A stretch of 34,956 nt of DNA from CAZNEZ01 sp964572475 (lineage in GTDB: Bacteria > Bacillota > Clostridia > Lachnospirales > Lachnospiraceae). The translations under genes and the position numbers were made by a program. Where the stretch lies: contig CAZNEZ010000017.1 in the NCBI GenBank assembly GCA_964572475.1, positions 1 to 34,956 of the forward strand. The letters run 5' to 3'. Shown here in pieces: positions 26,071-32,793 of this stretch. The notes beneath the pieces were generated by a model. The model saw only the letters and a list, made by a program, of their open reading frames with translations, was not told the origin of the DNA and did no database searches. The number at the start of each line of letters is the position of its first letter. Positions within the stretch are counted from its first letter, which is position 1.

Positions 26071-26553
26071 ATGAGACTTTTTAATCCAGATGCACAGCCA
26101 GCGGTGACACATATCTTTCCACCGACAGTAGAGATTATTCTAACAATTGTGATTGCAGTAATTATCATTCTGTTTTTACGATTAATGTTTAAAGATTTAT
26201 TTCAGACAATGTTTTCGAAAACAAAAACGGTGTCTGCAACACTTGTTTCGAAGGTTGCAGAACCTTATGTAACCAAGAAAGTGTATGCAGCTGGAGGCGC
26301 GGGAACACCAGGTGTTGCCTCAGGTGTGGCAGAAAAGGGAATGGACTATTACTTTACTTTTCAGTTAGAAGACGGAAAGGTAATTACATTACAAGGACCT
26401 AAGACTTTGTATGATGTCGCATTGGAAGAGGGGCATGGTACATTAAGCTATAAGGGAAAGAGATTTATTTCCTATGATGGTCCAACAGAAGGTACAAGGG
26501 TTAAGACAGACCAGAATGATTATGAGTTTGTCGGCTTGAATAAGAAGTTATGA
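26071..26553 (+). CDS. DUF2500-like membrane protein
   Basis: 160 residues from the ATG at 26071, where GGGGGAG lies 6 nt upstream; an in-frame start 33 bp earlier lies before that site. One membrane helix (VEIILTIVIAVIIILFLRLMF, about 20-40) is followed by a soluble domain with the pattern TVSATLVSK...DYYFTFQLEDGKVITLQG...LYDVALEEGHGTLSYKGKRFISYD. This matches the DUF2500 family (anchored, small beta-barrel-like domain of unknown role). A small membrane gene follows 43 bp downstream. Composition here is visibly richer in G than in the genes before tuf. Confidence 0.75.
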   Translation: MRLFNPDAQPAVTHIFPPTVEIILTIVIAVIIILFLRLMFKDLFQTMFSKTKTVSATLVSKVAEPYVTKKVYAAGGAGTPGVASGVAEKGMDYYFTFQLEDGKVITLQGPKTLYDVALEEGHGTLSYKGKRFISYDGPTEGTRVKTDQNDYEFVGLNKKL

Positions 26554-26596
26554 TATGATGAATGATTTTCTTACGATTCCATAAGGAGGTGCTGTT

Positions 26597-26983
26597 ATGG
26601 TGATTCAAAGCTTGAAAATACTTGAGAGTATAAAGCGCATTTTGATCATTGTCATGCTTGTATTTGCGGTAATTCGGACACTTCCATTCTATGGAGAAAA
26701 TTTTCTTGCATATGATGAGTGGATGAATCGGATTGGGATGATTCTATTACTCCTTTTATTGTCGATTAAAGAAATCATTTGCTGGCTGAATAAAGATGCA
26801 CCATCAGGACTGATTAAGGGGAACTATAAATTGACTGTGACTGTAGCGATTGCACTCATAGGGGTAAGTATATGGATAATTATTGCAGGGATAGTAAATG
26901 TCGAGATTGTTATTTATTTTGGCTTCTTGATTGTAGGCCTGCTTTCGGAAATCATTAGGATTACGTGTAGGAGAGAGATGTAA
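26597..26983 (+). CDS. Small integral membrane protein, unknown function
   Basis: 128 residues with four predicted membrane helices, at about 14-30, 45-62, 80-98 and 102-120. AAGGAGG lies 8 nt before the ATG at 26597. I recognise no family motif; a charged loop WLNKDAPSGLIKGNYK connects helices two and three. It probably shares a transcript with the preceding DUF2500-like gene. A genuine gene is supported by the ribosome site, the length and the regular hydrophobic pattern. Confidence 0.7.
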   Translation: MVIQSLKILESIKRILIIVMLVFAVIRTLPFYGENFLAYDEWMNRIGMILLLLLLSIKEIICWLNKDAPSGLIKGNYKLTVTVAIALIGVSIWIIIAGIVNVEIVIYFGFLIVGLLSEIIRITCRREM

Positions 26984-27130
26984 TACAGATTAAAATGTGA
27001 AACAGGAGAGGCTGTCGCGTTAGATGAAGAATTCTGAATTTCGAAACAATGTGTTTAAAGAAACTTATAGAATTTATTGTATAATAGTAGTGAACGTGAG
27101 AAGTTGAGCATAAAAGGAAGGATGAACCAG

Positions 27131-27661
27131 ATGAATAAAGAGATGATTAAGGAGATATTTTCCTATGTGAAGATATTCAGTGTAGCGATTATCATTGCAT
27201 TTATTGTGAATAAATGTGTGATTGTAAATGCAGAAACACCAACAGGTTCCATGGAGAATACAATACAAGTTGGCGACAGGTATATTGGATTAAGATTGGC
27301 TTATGTTTTTGAAGAGCCACAGAGACAGGATATTATTATCTTCCCTTTTCCGGATAATGAGAAAAAGACTTATATTAAGAGAGTAATTGGGATTCCGGGA
27401 GATGTGGTTGAGATTCGTAATGATCAAGTGTATGTAAATGGAGAGTTGTTGGATGAACCATATCTCAAAGAGCCTATGAATCTGAAGCAGAATATGACAT
27501 TCGTCGTACCAGAAGATTCTTATTTTGTAATGGGAGATAATAGGAACACATCCATCGATGCAAGGTACTGGACCAACACATATGTAAAGAGCGATAAAAT
27601 TATTGCAAAGGCATTGTTCAAATATTACGATGGTGGAATTACATTTGAGATGATGGAATAG
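27131..27661 (+). CDS. lepB: Signal peptidase I
   Basis: 176 residues, the membrane protease that removes signal peptides of secreted proteins. One N-terminal anchor (IFSVAIIIAFIVNKCVIVNA, about 15-34), then the catalytic Ser40 in TPTGSMENTI and the general base Lys83 in TYIKRVIGIPGD. The conserved late box GDNRNTSIDARYW is complete. The short Gram-positive form with a single anchor. AAGGAAGG lies 9 nt before the ATG at 27131; earlier in-frame starts at 27077 (TTG) and 27122 are less well placed. A TATAAT at 27080-27085 with a poor -35 may be its promoter. Confidence 0.93.
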   Translation: MNKEMIKEIFSYVKIFSVAIIIAFIVNKCVIVNAETPTGSMENTIQVGDRYIGLRLAYVFEEPQRQDIIIFPFPDNEKKTYIKRVIGIPGDVVEIRNDQVYVNGELLDEPYLKEPMNLKQNMTFVVPEDSYFVMGDNRNTSIDARYWTNTYVKSDKIIAKALFKYYDGGITFEMME

Positions 27662-27698
27662 AAGTATTCCTTTGTTAAATTAATATCTAATTGTGTGA

Positions 27699-27714
27699 AT
27701 ATTGCATGCAATAT
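27699..27714. promoter_or_regulatory. Perfect 16-bp palindrome upstream of the hairpin-array RNA
   Basis: ATATTGCATGCAATAT is a perfect palindrome 42 bp upstream of the -35 element of the repeat RNA promoter and 38 bp after lepB. It could be a regulator site for that promoter or the loop-less end of lepB; no T-run follows. Confidence 0.4.
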
Positions 27715-27755
27715 CCTTAAGAAGATTGACAATTAATAAACTTTCAAAAAATAGG

Positions 27756-27784
27756 TTGACAAATTAGACTTTGGATTGTATTAT
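27756..27784 (+). promoter_or_regulatory. Promoter of the hairpin-array RNA
   Basis: Perfect TTGACA (27756-27761), 17-bp spacer, TATTAT (27779-27784); TATAAT three bases further on is an alternative with a 20-bp spacer. Predicted start near 27791. No open reading frame with a ribosome site follows. Confidence 0.82.
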
Positions 27785-27860
27785 AATAAATACAAAGAGG
27801 TAAGACAAAAAGATACAGATACAGGAGTGATGTATCGGCACATTAACAACCAGAAGAATA

Positions 27861-28341
27861 TTTAAGGATGGTGGCGAGAGCTTCATCAGACTTGAAGAAA
27901 AGAATCGTGAATATGGCGAGAGCTTCATAGGAACGAAAAAGTGTCACAGATATGGCGAGAGCTTCATAGAGTTGACAAGAAAAAGAAACCAAGATGGCGA
28001 GATGCTTCATTAAGGTGGAAGAAAGAATTAGAAAAGGTGGCGAGAGCTTCACCCAAGTATAACTGGGAAAGTTAATGAACGTGAAAAGTATCTTTTAAGA
28101 ACAGCAAAAGTGGTGAGAACTTCACAGAAGCTGATCAAGTAAGAAAGCGAAAGGTTACGAGAGTTTAATCTAAGCTGGAAAGATTAGAAAAGATGGCGAG
28201 AGCTTCATCAAAGTATAATCGAAAGGAACCAAGAGTATGTTTTAGAAACATGGCGAGAGCTTCATGAATCTAAAAGACAGGTAACCAATTGACAAACTAC
28301 ATGAATAAACGGTGGCGATGCTTCATCGAATGAACATGTAG
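27861..28341 (+). repeat. Ten-unit hairpin array (core TGGCGAGAGCTTCAT)
   Basis: Units, with outer stem arms: 1, 27861-27896 (TTTAAG/CTTGAA); 2, 27905-27936 (TCGT/ACGA); 3, 27942-27977 (TGTCA/TGACA); 4, 27988-28016 (ACC/GGT); 5, 28026-28064 (AATTA/TAACT, one mismatch); 6, 28102-28133 (CAGC/GCTG); 7, 28146-28176 (AGC/GCT); 8, 28182-28220 (GATTA/TAATC); 9, 28240-28275 (TTTTAG/CTAAAA); 10, 28297-28341 (CTACATG/CATGTAG). Inner stems: GGTG/CATC, TATG/CATA, TATG/CATA, GATG/CATT, GGTG/CACC, GTG/CAC, AGGTT/AATCT, GATG/CATC, CATG/CATG, CGGTG/CATCG. The 2-bp closing stem is GC/GC except unit 6 (GT/AC) and unit 7 (AC/GT). The loop is GAGA in eight units, GAGAT in unit 4 and GAT in unit 10. The two unpaired Ts are present in all ten. 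Linkers are 5-37 nt and A-rich. Confidence 0.92.
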
Positions 28342-28380
28342 CAGAAAGCACGGAGGTATGAAACGTGTCTAACAAGTTAT

Positions 28381-28419
28381 AGAGGACATCAGTCAATGAA
28401 GTGATTGATGCCCTCTTTT
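28381..28419 (+). terminator. Terminator of the hairpin-array RNA
   Basis: GAGGACATCAGTCA (28382-28395) pairs with TGATTGATGCCCTC (28402-28415): 14 positions with one mismatch and one G-T pair, loop of 6, extended by an A-T pair and followed by TTTT. The next stretch to 28663 has only a 9-bp hairpin TTATAGAAA/TTTCTATAA-like (28426-28450, one bulge), probably in the control region of the next gene, and no reading frame of note. Confidence 0.9.
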
Positions 28420-28663
28420 GTTGATTTATAGAAAGTTGCATTTCCTATAAATTAACATCGCTGCATGAGCATCTTAGTGGCGCGGAAAATGATGTTATTA
28501 CTGCGATACAATGCATGTAGTTAACAAGGTGGAAGGTAAATGGGGCCTTGAATAGGCTTAAGTTAATACTAGGAAAGCAGAAACAAATTCAGATGCAGAA
28601 AGAGTAGAATCATAGAAAAGGTATCATAATATTTACAGATATAAGAAACAAAAAGGAGGAAAG

Positions 28664-29299
28664 ATGGACAAGAAAGCATTATATAGTCTAAGTTATGGCG
28701 TATTTATGTTATCAACAAAATCGAATGGAAGGGCCAACGGATGTATTACCAATACGTGTATTCAGGTGGCAAATAGTCCAGTTAGGGTAGCAATTTCAGT
28801 ACTGAATACCAATTATACTTGCGAATTGATTAAGGAAAGTGGTATTTTTGCCATGAGTCTGTTAGACCAGACCACAACATTTCCGACAATTCAACACTTT
28901 GGTTTTCAGTCAGGACGAGACGTGGACAAGTTCGAAGGAATGACGATGCCAGAGGATGGGCAGGGAGTTCCATATATGGGATATCAGAGTTGCGCGGTGA
29001 TTAGTTGTAAAGTGGTTAGCAGTCAGGATCTTGGAAGCCACACTTTATTTATTGCGGAGGTGGTTGATGCCAAAGTATTAAGTGACCATGCACCATTGAC
29101 TTATGCTGATTATCAAAGTAATGTGAAACCTAAGCCAGAAATGAAAGATGGCGAAGCGGGCAAAAGTGAAAAGAAGATTGTAGGATGGCGCTGTAAAATA
29201 TGTAATTATGTGTATGAAGGAAGTGAATTACCTGCAGATTACACGTGCCCACTGTGTGGACATCCGGCTGAAGACTTTGAGCCGATCTATGCAGAGTAG
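28664..29299 (+). CDS. Flavin reductase-rubredoxin fusion (high-molecular-weight rubredoxin)
   Basis: 211 residues. The first ~150 form a flavin reductase-like FMN-binding domain (LSYGVFMLSTKSNGRANGCITNTCIQVANSPVRVAISV near 9-46; LGSHTLFIAEVVDAKVL near 123-139). A short linker leads to a rubredoxin domain with four cysteines, Cys177, Cys180, Cys195 and Cys198 (CKIC...CPLCG). Such fusions (Hrb of Moorella and other Clostridia) pass electrons from NAD(P)H to flavodiiron proteins that reduce oxygen or nitric oxide, so an oxidative- or nitrosative-stress role is inferred. AGGAGG lies 5 nt before the ATG. It is separated from the hairpin-array RNA by that RNA's terminator and about 245 bp. Confidence 0.9.
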   Translation: MDKKALYSLSYGVFMLSTKSNGRANGCITNTCIQVANSPVRVAISVLNTNYTCELIKESGIFAMSLLDQTTTFPTIQHFGFQSGRDVDKFEGMTMPEDGQGVPYMGYQSCAVISCKVVSSQDLGSHTLFIAEVVDAKVLSDHAPLTYADYQSNVKPKPEMKDGEAGKSEKKIVGWRCKICNYVYEGSELPADYTCPLCGHPAEDFEPIYAE

Positions 29300-29423
29300 G
29301 TTTGCGGCGAATGTGAATATTTCATTGATAGTAAGAGATGACTGGGGACGAAAGCAATTACAGAAGAAATAAATATAATTGTGGAAATGAGAAATAAATA
29401 TATTTATAAAAATGAGAATTTAG

Positions 29424-29475
29424 TTGACAGATAGGTCTAATGTGTTAGAATGAAATTGAGTCTAATGCATTAGAC
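29424..29475 (+). promoter_or_regulatory. blaI promoter with two palindromic operators
   Basis: TTGACA (29424-29429), 16-bp spacer, TAGAAT (29446-29451). An imperfect palindrome TCTAATGTGTTAGA (29436-29449) overlaps spacer and -10. A perfect palindrome GTCTAATGCATTAGAC (29460-29475) lies just after, their centres 25 bp apart. This is an autorepressor arrangement for the BlaI-family gene that follows. The 29300-29615 gap holds this and nothing else recognisable. Confidence 0.85.
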
Positions 29476-29615
29476 CCATTTGCTTTTATGTCATGAAATT
29501 GAATAGATATAGATAAAAAGGGTACTCTATTCCGGTATCTGATATTAATATTTATGTGGATTGAGAGCAATGAATAAATGTATGAAATCAGAAAGATATG
29601 TCAGGAGGTGGCAGT

Positions 29616-29963
29616 ATGGATATTCCAAAGATTTTCGAGACAGAATATCGGTTTTGTGAAATCGTGTGGGAGGTCCAGCCGATTAAAAGTATGGAACTTG
29701 CAAAGATTTGCAAGGAGAGGCTAGGCTGGTCAAAGTCTACAACTTATACAGTGATTAAACGGCTTATAGAGCGAGGCGTGATTAAGAATGAGAATACGCT
29801 GGTTTCAGCATGTGTATCAAAGGAAGAGGTTCAGGTTTCGGAAATCGATGAATTGGTAGAGAAGAAGTTCGAAGGGTCAGTATCGGCATTTGTTGCTACA
29901 TTTGCGAGAAATGTAAAACTTAGCGAAAAAGAGAAAGAGGAAATTCGTAAGCTATTGGAGTGA
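29616..29963 (+). CDS. BlaI/MecI-family winged-helix repressor
   Basis: 115 residues from the ATG at 29616 (AGGAGG upstream at 29603-29608; an earlier in-frame ATG at 29598 precedes the site). The winged helix runs from about 8 to 75: YRFCEIVWEVQPIKSMELAKICKERLGWSKSTTYTVIKRLIERGVIKNE. It ends with a helical dimerisation/cleavage region. Family members repress beta-lactamase or metal-homeostasis genes until a partner M56 protease causes their removal. Here an M56 gene follows and two palindromes precede, so it controls its own operon. No beta-lactamase gene is in the window, so the target genes are unknown. Confidence 0.93.
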   Translation: MDIPKIFETEYRFCEIVWEVQPIKSMELAKICKERLGWSKSTTYTVIKRLIERGVIKNENTLVSACVSKEEVQVSEIDELVEKKFEGSVSAFVATFARNVKLSEKEKEEIRKLLE

Positions 29964-30133
29964 AGAAGTACGGAACGTAATAAGCGTAGTTGAGAGATGC
30001 GATGTTAAATAAACAAGAAGAAAGAAAACAAGAAGTTCGTAGAGGAAACAATTATATGAGATCAGCAGAAAGCGACTGGGGTTGAGAACTTATATAAGGT
30101 GGAAATTGGGAAAATGATGAAGGGGGATAAGTT

Positions 30134-31477
30134 ATGGTGGAGATAATAGCGAACATGACCGCACATGGATTTTTGTGGAGCTTTAATCGAAATGTTGTGA
30201 TTGCGATATTAATTATTGTTGCGTTGGTTATGCGAATAGTATCACGGAAACTCAAGCAACCAAAGTGGCTGCAGCTAATGGTGTGGTGGTTGATTTGCCT
30301 GAGATTGGTGATTCCAGATTTTTTAACAACACCGTGGAGTCTGGTTCCGAGTGCAAGTACATTTCATCCGGGGAATTTACGTGAATCCACAATTCATCTG
30401 ACAAGTGGCATTAACGTGTTGGATCAACAGGTCAATAATAGAATTTTCAGTCATTATACGGTGGGAGAAACTGCCGGAAAGAATGAGCTGAGTATGATTA
30501 TTGGGGTGGTTGGAGTGATGTGGATGATTGGAATGGGAGTATTCTTTTATCTGTATATCAGAGATACCCTTCGTTTGAAGAAGCGATTATCAAACGCACA
30601 AAAGAATCACAGTGACTTGTACTACCGTGTCTTTATCAGCAGTAATATTGAGGAAGCATTTGTATATGGTTTGCGAAAGGCGACGATTTATGTCCCAGAT
30701 GAATCATCAGAGTCAGAGATGAAGTATATTCTTTTGCACGAGACTACCCATGTGAGACACGGAGATCATATATTGAAGGTGATTTTGTATTTTTTCCTCA
30801 TGCTGAATTGGTATAATCCTTTAGTGTGGTTGATGTATGTGTTGGCAAATCAGGATATTGAACTTGCCTGTGATGAAAGTGTTGTAAAGAAGCTGGCGGA
30901 AGAGGAACGGAAAGCCTATGCCAAACTATTATATGCATGCAGTTCCAAAGCGGATTTCTGTCCAGGAAGAGTAATGTTTCGCAGTGAAAATGTTGTGGCT
31001 AGAATCAAGAGTATTGTGACTTATCAGAATAAATCAAAGCTGACAAAGCTGTTTGCAGCAGTATGCCTGGTGCTATTTATCTTGTTCTTTATGAGTAATC
31101 CGTCAGTTACAGGTGCACAGATTAACTTTCAAGTAAAATATCCAGCAACACAAGAGTATGTTGCTGGGCAGGGAAATATTAAGGGAAATATAAATGTGCA
31201 AAAGTTTGAAGCAATCAGTGAAGACTTTGCAATTGGCGCAAATGCGGCTGGGTATGCAGTGTTTAAGAATCCTGGAAAAGCATGGGATACATTTGTTGAA
31301 AAATATGCAGATGGAATTGCACTGGTCCAAAAGGAGTACACGTTATTACCTTTGACGAGTAAAAGATATGAGATGTATCTAGTTTATGGATGGCAGGCAT
31401 ATCATGGGACGGAAGAGGAAAAAGAACAGGCACATTTTGTTTCTTCATTTCTGGATATTTATGATAATAGTTATTAA
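30134..31477 (+). CDS. M56-family membrane metallopeptidase (BlaR1-like, no penicillin-binding sensor)
   Basis: 447 residues. Membrane segments at about 18-35, 44-62, 122-142 and 215-238, with the zinc-protease motif HETTH (202-206) and the third ligand region ELACDE (243-248). A further membrane segment (LTKLFAAVCLVLFILFFMSN, near 307-326) leads to an external C-terminal domain of about 120 residues. That domain is not the 250-residue penicillin-binding sensor of BlaR1, so the signal differs. Partner of the upstream BlaI-like repressor, presumably triggering its inactivation. GGGGGA lies 7 nt before the ATG. A short unknown gene follows. Confidence 0.88.
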   Translation: MVEIIANMTAHGFLWSFNRNVVIAILIIVALVMRIVSRKLKQPKWLQLMVWWLICLRLVIPDFLTTPWSLVPSASTFHPGNLRESTIHLTSGINVLDQQVNNRIFSHYTVGETAGKNELSMIIGVVGVMWMIGMGVFFYLYIRDTLRLKKRLSNAQKNHSDLYYRVFISSNIEEAFVYGLRKATIYVPDESSESEMKYILLHETTHVRHGDHILKVILYFFLMLNWYNPLVWLMYVLANQDIELACDESVVKKLAEEERKAYAKLLYACSSKADFCPGRVMFRSENVVARIKSIVTYQNKSKLTKLFAAVCLVLFILFFMSNPSVTGAQINFQVKYPATQEYVAGQGNIKGNINVQKFEAISEDFAIGANAAGYAVFKNPGKAWDTFVEKYADGIALVQKEYTLLPLTSKRYEMYLVYGWQAYHGTEEEKEQAHFVSSFLDIYDNSY

Positions 31478-31598
31478 ATCACTTGAAAACATAAGTGTTC
31501 TTCGATATAATAAGAGTTCGCGCGTCTGCTCTGAAAACACAGGAATTATGCAGTTTTGGAGAGATGTGTGGAGAAATATTGATGAGGAGAATTTCGAA

Positions 31599-31985
31599 AT
31601 GCTGGATATGAATCACAGATTTGATGTGCAAATTAAAGAAGAGAAAAAAGTAGATAAGAATTTAATGATTACATTTGAAATAACAATCAAGGGAGAACAG
31701 AACTGCAGAATTAAGATTGAGGGCTGTCAGGGCTTTGATGTGGAAGGATATAAATACGAAATTTCTGGAGAAAAGATGAGTGTAACAGATGTTATCATTG
31801 GGAGCAGCAGATTCTTCAAGGACAGTCAGAAGATAAATATTAATATGGGTGACCAGTTCAAGTCTAGAAATGGTAGTGCAATTGTTCTGATGGTGAAGGA
31901 TTTAGATAGTAAAACAGATATGAAAATCTGTTTCCAGAAAAAAGGTGCAACCCGTTGGGATATGGTCGGCATTCAGGCAGCGTAA
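31599..31985 (+). CDS. Uncharacterised small protein downstream of M56 gene
   Basis: 128 residues if started at the ATG at 31599, where GAGGAG lies 9 nt upstream; an ATG at 31548 would give 145 residues. The frame continues further upstream but there overlaps the M56 gene in another frame. The sequence alternates short beta-like stretches (RFDVQIKEEKK, LMITFEITIKGEQNCRIKIEGC, IVLMVKDLDSKTDMKICFQKKG) as in a small beta-sandwich. No signal peptide at the chosen start. I do not recognise a family. Position suggests the third gene of the BlaI/M56 operon, perhaps a sensed or extracellular partner that lost its leader, or a separated domain of the M56 protein. Confidence 0.5.
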   Translation: MLDMNHRFDVQIKEEKKVDKNLMITFEITIKGEQNCRIKIEGCQGFDVEGYKYEISGEKMSVTDVIIGSSRFFKDSQKININMGDQFKSRNGSAIVLMVKDLDSKTDMKICFQKKGATRWDMVGIQAA

Positions 31986-32206
31986 GACTGATGTGAAGCT
32001 GCACAAACGTAAGCCATTAGCTGGCTCCTAAAAATAAGTCGCAGCATGAGGTGAAATATGAATGAATAATAGATTATTTGCAAGCTTAAGTTCAACATGG
32101 TAAGATGAATTTAAACTTTTTCCAATTTAGAGTTGGGAAGTGAAGGGCTTTTTTTGACATCTGTTATTTAGGAAGGCTATGAGATGGATTTATGAGGAGG
32201 GGATAT

Positions 32207-32776
32207 ATGAATCCACAGGAATTGTTAGAGATATTAAAGGTATCTGCACATTTAAAGACAAATACTAGACATTGTTATACAGAGAATAATAGGAAAGAGA
32301 GCGTTGCAGACCACAGTTATAGACTGGCGTTGATGGCGATGTTGTTATCAAAGGAAGAAGAATTTACTTCTGTGGATATGGATAAGGTGATTCGTATGTG
32401 TTTGATTCATGATTTGGGTGAAGCATTTACAGGGGATATTCCTACATTTGAGAAGAATCAGGAACATGAAGAGACAGAGAAAAATGTATTGAATCAGTGG
32501 GTGAATGGATTTCCAAAGGAGCAGAGGGAAGAGTGGTTGGCCTTGTATGAAGAGATGGAACAGATGCAGACAGTGGAGGCGAGGGTTTATAAAGCGCTAG
32601 ACAAGCTGGAGGCAGTGATTTCTCATAATGAATCAGATATTTCTACATGGCTGCCGCTTGAATATGATTTGCAGTTGACTTATGGAAAAGAACAGGTGGC
32701 ATTCTCGCCTTATCTCACGGAATTGAAGGCAGAGATTGACCGATGGACGAAGAAAAAGATTGAAATAAATCAATAG
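32207..32776 (+). CDS. HD-domain phosphohydrolase (YfbR/HDDC2-like)
   Basis: 189 residues. The HD metal site is spelled by His36 in SVADHSYRLALMAM, His68-Asp69 in CLIHDLGEAFTGDIPTF and Asp137-like residue in KALDKLEAVISHNE. The GEAFTGDIP motif is diagnostic of the YfbR/HDDC2 branch, which dephosphorylates deoxynucleoside monophosphates. Start at the ATG 32207 with GAGGAGG 6 nt upstream; an ATG 15 bp earlier is in frame but lies in the site. The aspartate dehydrogenase-like gene follows after 17 nt, so they share a transcript. Substrate is inferred from the family only. Confidence 0.85.
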   Translation: MNPQELLEILKVSAHLKTNTRHCYTENNRKESVADHSYRLALMAMLLSKEEEFTSVDMDKVIRMCLIHDLGEAFTGDIPTFEKNQEHEETEKNVLNQWVNGFPKEQREEWLALYEEMEQMQTVEARVYKALDKLEAVISHNESDISTWLPLEYDLQLTYGKEQVAFSPYLTELKAEIDRWTKKKIEINQ

Positions 32777-32793
32777 AGAGGAACGAGGATTTT

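Larger units (their letters stand above)
27791..28419 (+). ncRNA. Candidate structured non-coding RNA made of ten repeated two-tier hairpins
   Basis: A transcription unit of about 630 nt with a consensus promoter, a strong terminator and no credible coding sequence on either strand. The 5' end has a hairpin GATACA/TGTATC (27818-27836). From 27861 to 28341 there are ten copies of one hairpin architecture. From the apex down: a GAGA loop closed by 2 bp, two unpaired U on the 3' side, an inner stem of 3-5 bp, a purine-rich internal loop and an outer stem of 3-7 bp. Sequences of the stems vary from copy to copy but pairing is kept, so structure is what is conserved. I do not recognise a named RNA family. 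The multi-copy layout recalls protein-sequestering RNAs such as CsrB, but GGA-in-loop sites are absent. It lies between lepB and a rubredoxin-fusion gene. Confidence 0.85.

Noticed and set aside
27843..28052. Minus-strand reading frame of 69 codons across the hairpin array
   Set aside because: It is the reverse complement of the repeats (recurring E-A-L-A), has no ribosome site or promoter, and runs against the clear plus-strand promoter and terminator.
27861..28341. CRISPR array
   Set aside because: Core repeats are only 14-16 bp, start-to-start distances vary from 39 to 73 bp, the repeat itself and its flanks pair as hairpins, and no cas gene is present in the window.
27791..28419. CsrA/RsmA-binding sponge RNA of the CsrB type
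   Set aside because: The layout is similar but hairpin loops are GAGA, not GGA-containing; a different binding partner is needed.
27791..28419. tigRNA or box C/D-type guide array
   Set aside because: No box C or box D words and no regular spacers; the variable parts pair with each other and are not free guides.
29616..31477. Beta-lactam resistance operon
   Set aside because: No beta-lactamase or PBP2a gene is present and the M56 protein lacks the penicillin-binding sensor domain.
31386..31598. Longer N-terminus of the unknown gene after M56, with a signal-like hydrophobic stretch
   Set aside because: It overlaps the end of the M56 gene by about 90 bp in another frame and has no ribosome site; the hydrophobic run is probably a by-product of the M56 codons.
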